Source of the DNA: JAAYWY01 sp050945275
GTDB lineage: Bacteria > Bacillota > DTU030 > DUMP01
DNA length: 7,509 bases
NCBI GenBank assembly: GCA_050945275.1
Contig: JBMNSQ010000085.1
Coordinates: forward strand, 1-7,509
Reading direction: 5' to 3'
Shown in pieces: positions 7,441 to 7,509 of this stretch (positions are counted from its first letter, which is position 1; the number at the start of each line of letters is the position of its first letter). The position numbers and the translations under genes are program-made. The notes under the pieces are model-generated. The model worked only from the letters and a program-made list of their open reading frames with translations. It was not told the DNA's origin and searched no databases.

Positions 7441-7509
7441 GAACCGCTTTTTATTGTCGAGCTAATAAGCACAGAAGAATGATTACCGGGTCATATGACG
7501 GGGGTGACT
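7441..7509. other. Downstream intergenic stretch with 10-bp palindrome and SD-like edge
   Basis: No convincing gene or T-tailed hairpin follows the sensor stop. The palindrome GTCATATGAC occupies 7490-7499 and could be a regulator half-site pair. GGGGGTGA at 7500-7507 resembles the GGAGGTGA anti-16S complement, hinting at a gene starting just beyond the window. An ATG at 7479 is open to the edge for ten codons, but it has no ribosome site and is too short to call. Confidence 0.35.

Noticed and set aside
7479..7509. Start of a further gene at ATG 7479, open to the window edge
   Set aside because: Only ten codons are visible, there is no good Shine-Dalgarno sequence before it, and the SD-like run at 7500-7507 points to a start beyond the window.
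1..7509. Mobile elements, CRISPR arrays and RNA genes
   Set aside because: No transposase, terminal repeats, regularly spaced repeats, or tRNA/rRNA-like sequence was seen on either strand.

Overview
The window looks like a piece of chromosome from an anaerobic, Clostridia-type Bacillota (a Moorella/Desulfotomaculum/Peptococcaceae-like lineage would fit). The reasons are strong AGGAGG-type ribosome binding sites, mid-range GC, a MoaD-like sulfur carrier of the kind often found beside tungsten aldehyde oxidoreductases, and a very large soluble kinase-like/AAA/TPR/GAF/histidine-kinase protein. The taxonomic call is an inference; no rRNA or marker gene is present. All genes are on the + strand.

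Layout. Bases 1-149 hold the 3' end of a MoaD/ThiS-family ubiquitin-like sulfur carrier ending in Gly-Gly. After 35 bases comes a full-length transaldolase of the long, mycobacterial/cyanobacterial type (185-1303). A rho-independent terminator (1351-1379) closes this first transcription unit.

The 268-base gap at 1304-1571 holds that terminator, a nested pair of inverted repeats (1413-1490) and a candidate extended -10 promoter. A second unit follows: a NarL/LuxR-type response regulator (best start 1572, end 2279) and, 7 bases after its stop, a 1717-residue multidomain sensor histidine kinase (2287-7440). The ribosome binding site of the sensor lies inside the last codons of the regulator, so the two are probably translated together and are very likely a cognate pair.

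The sensor reads, from N to C: Ser/Thr-kinase-like domain, AAA/STAND-type ATPase, long alpha-helical TPR-like region, GAF domain, coiled coil, HisKA_3 dimerisation/phosphoacceptor domain, HATPase. It has no membrane segment and so should sense something in the cytoplasm. The most striking point is that its N-terminal kinase-like domain has lost the catalytic HxD aspartate (Arg126) and the metal-binding Asn (Val131), while the ATPase and histidine-kinase motifs are intact. It is therefore best read as a pseudokinase fused to an active two-component kinase.

The last 69 bases are non-coding as far as can be seen. They contain a perfect 10-bp palindrome and a Shine-Dalgarno-like run at the very edge, suggesting that another gene starts just outside the window.
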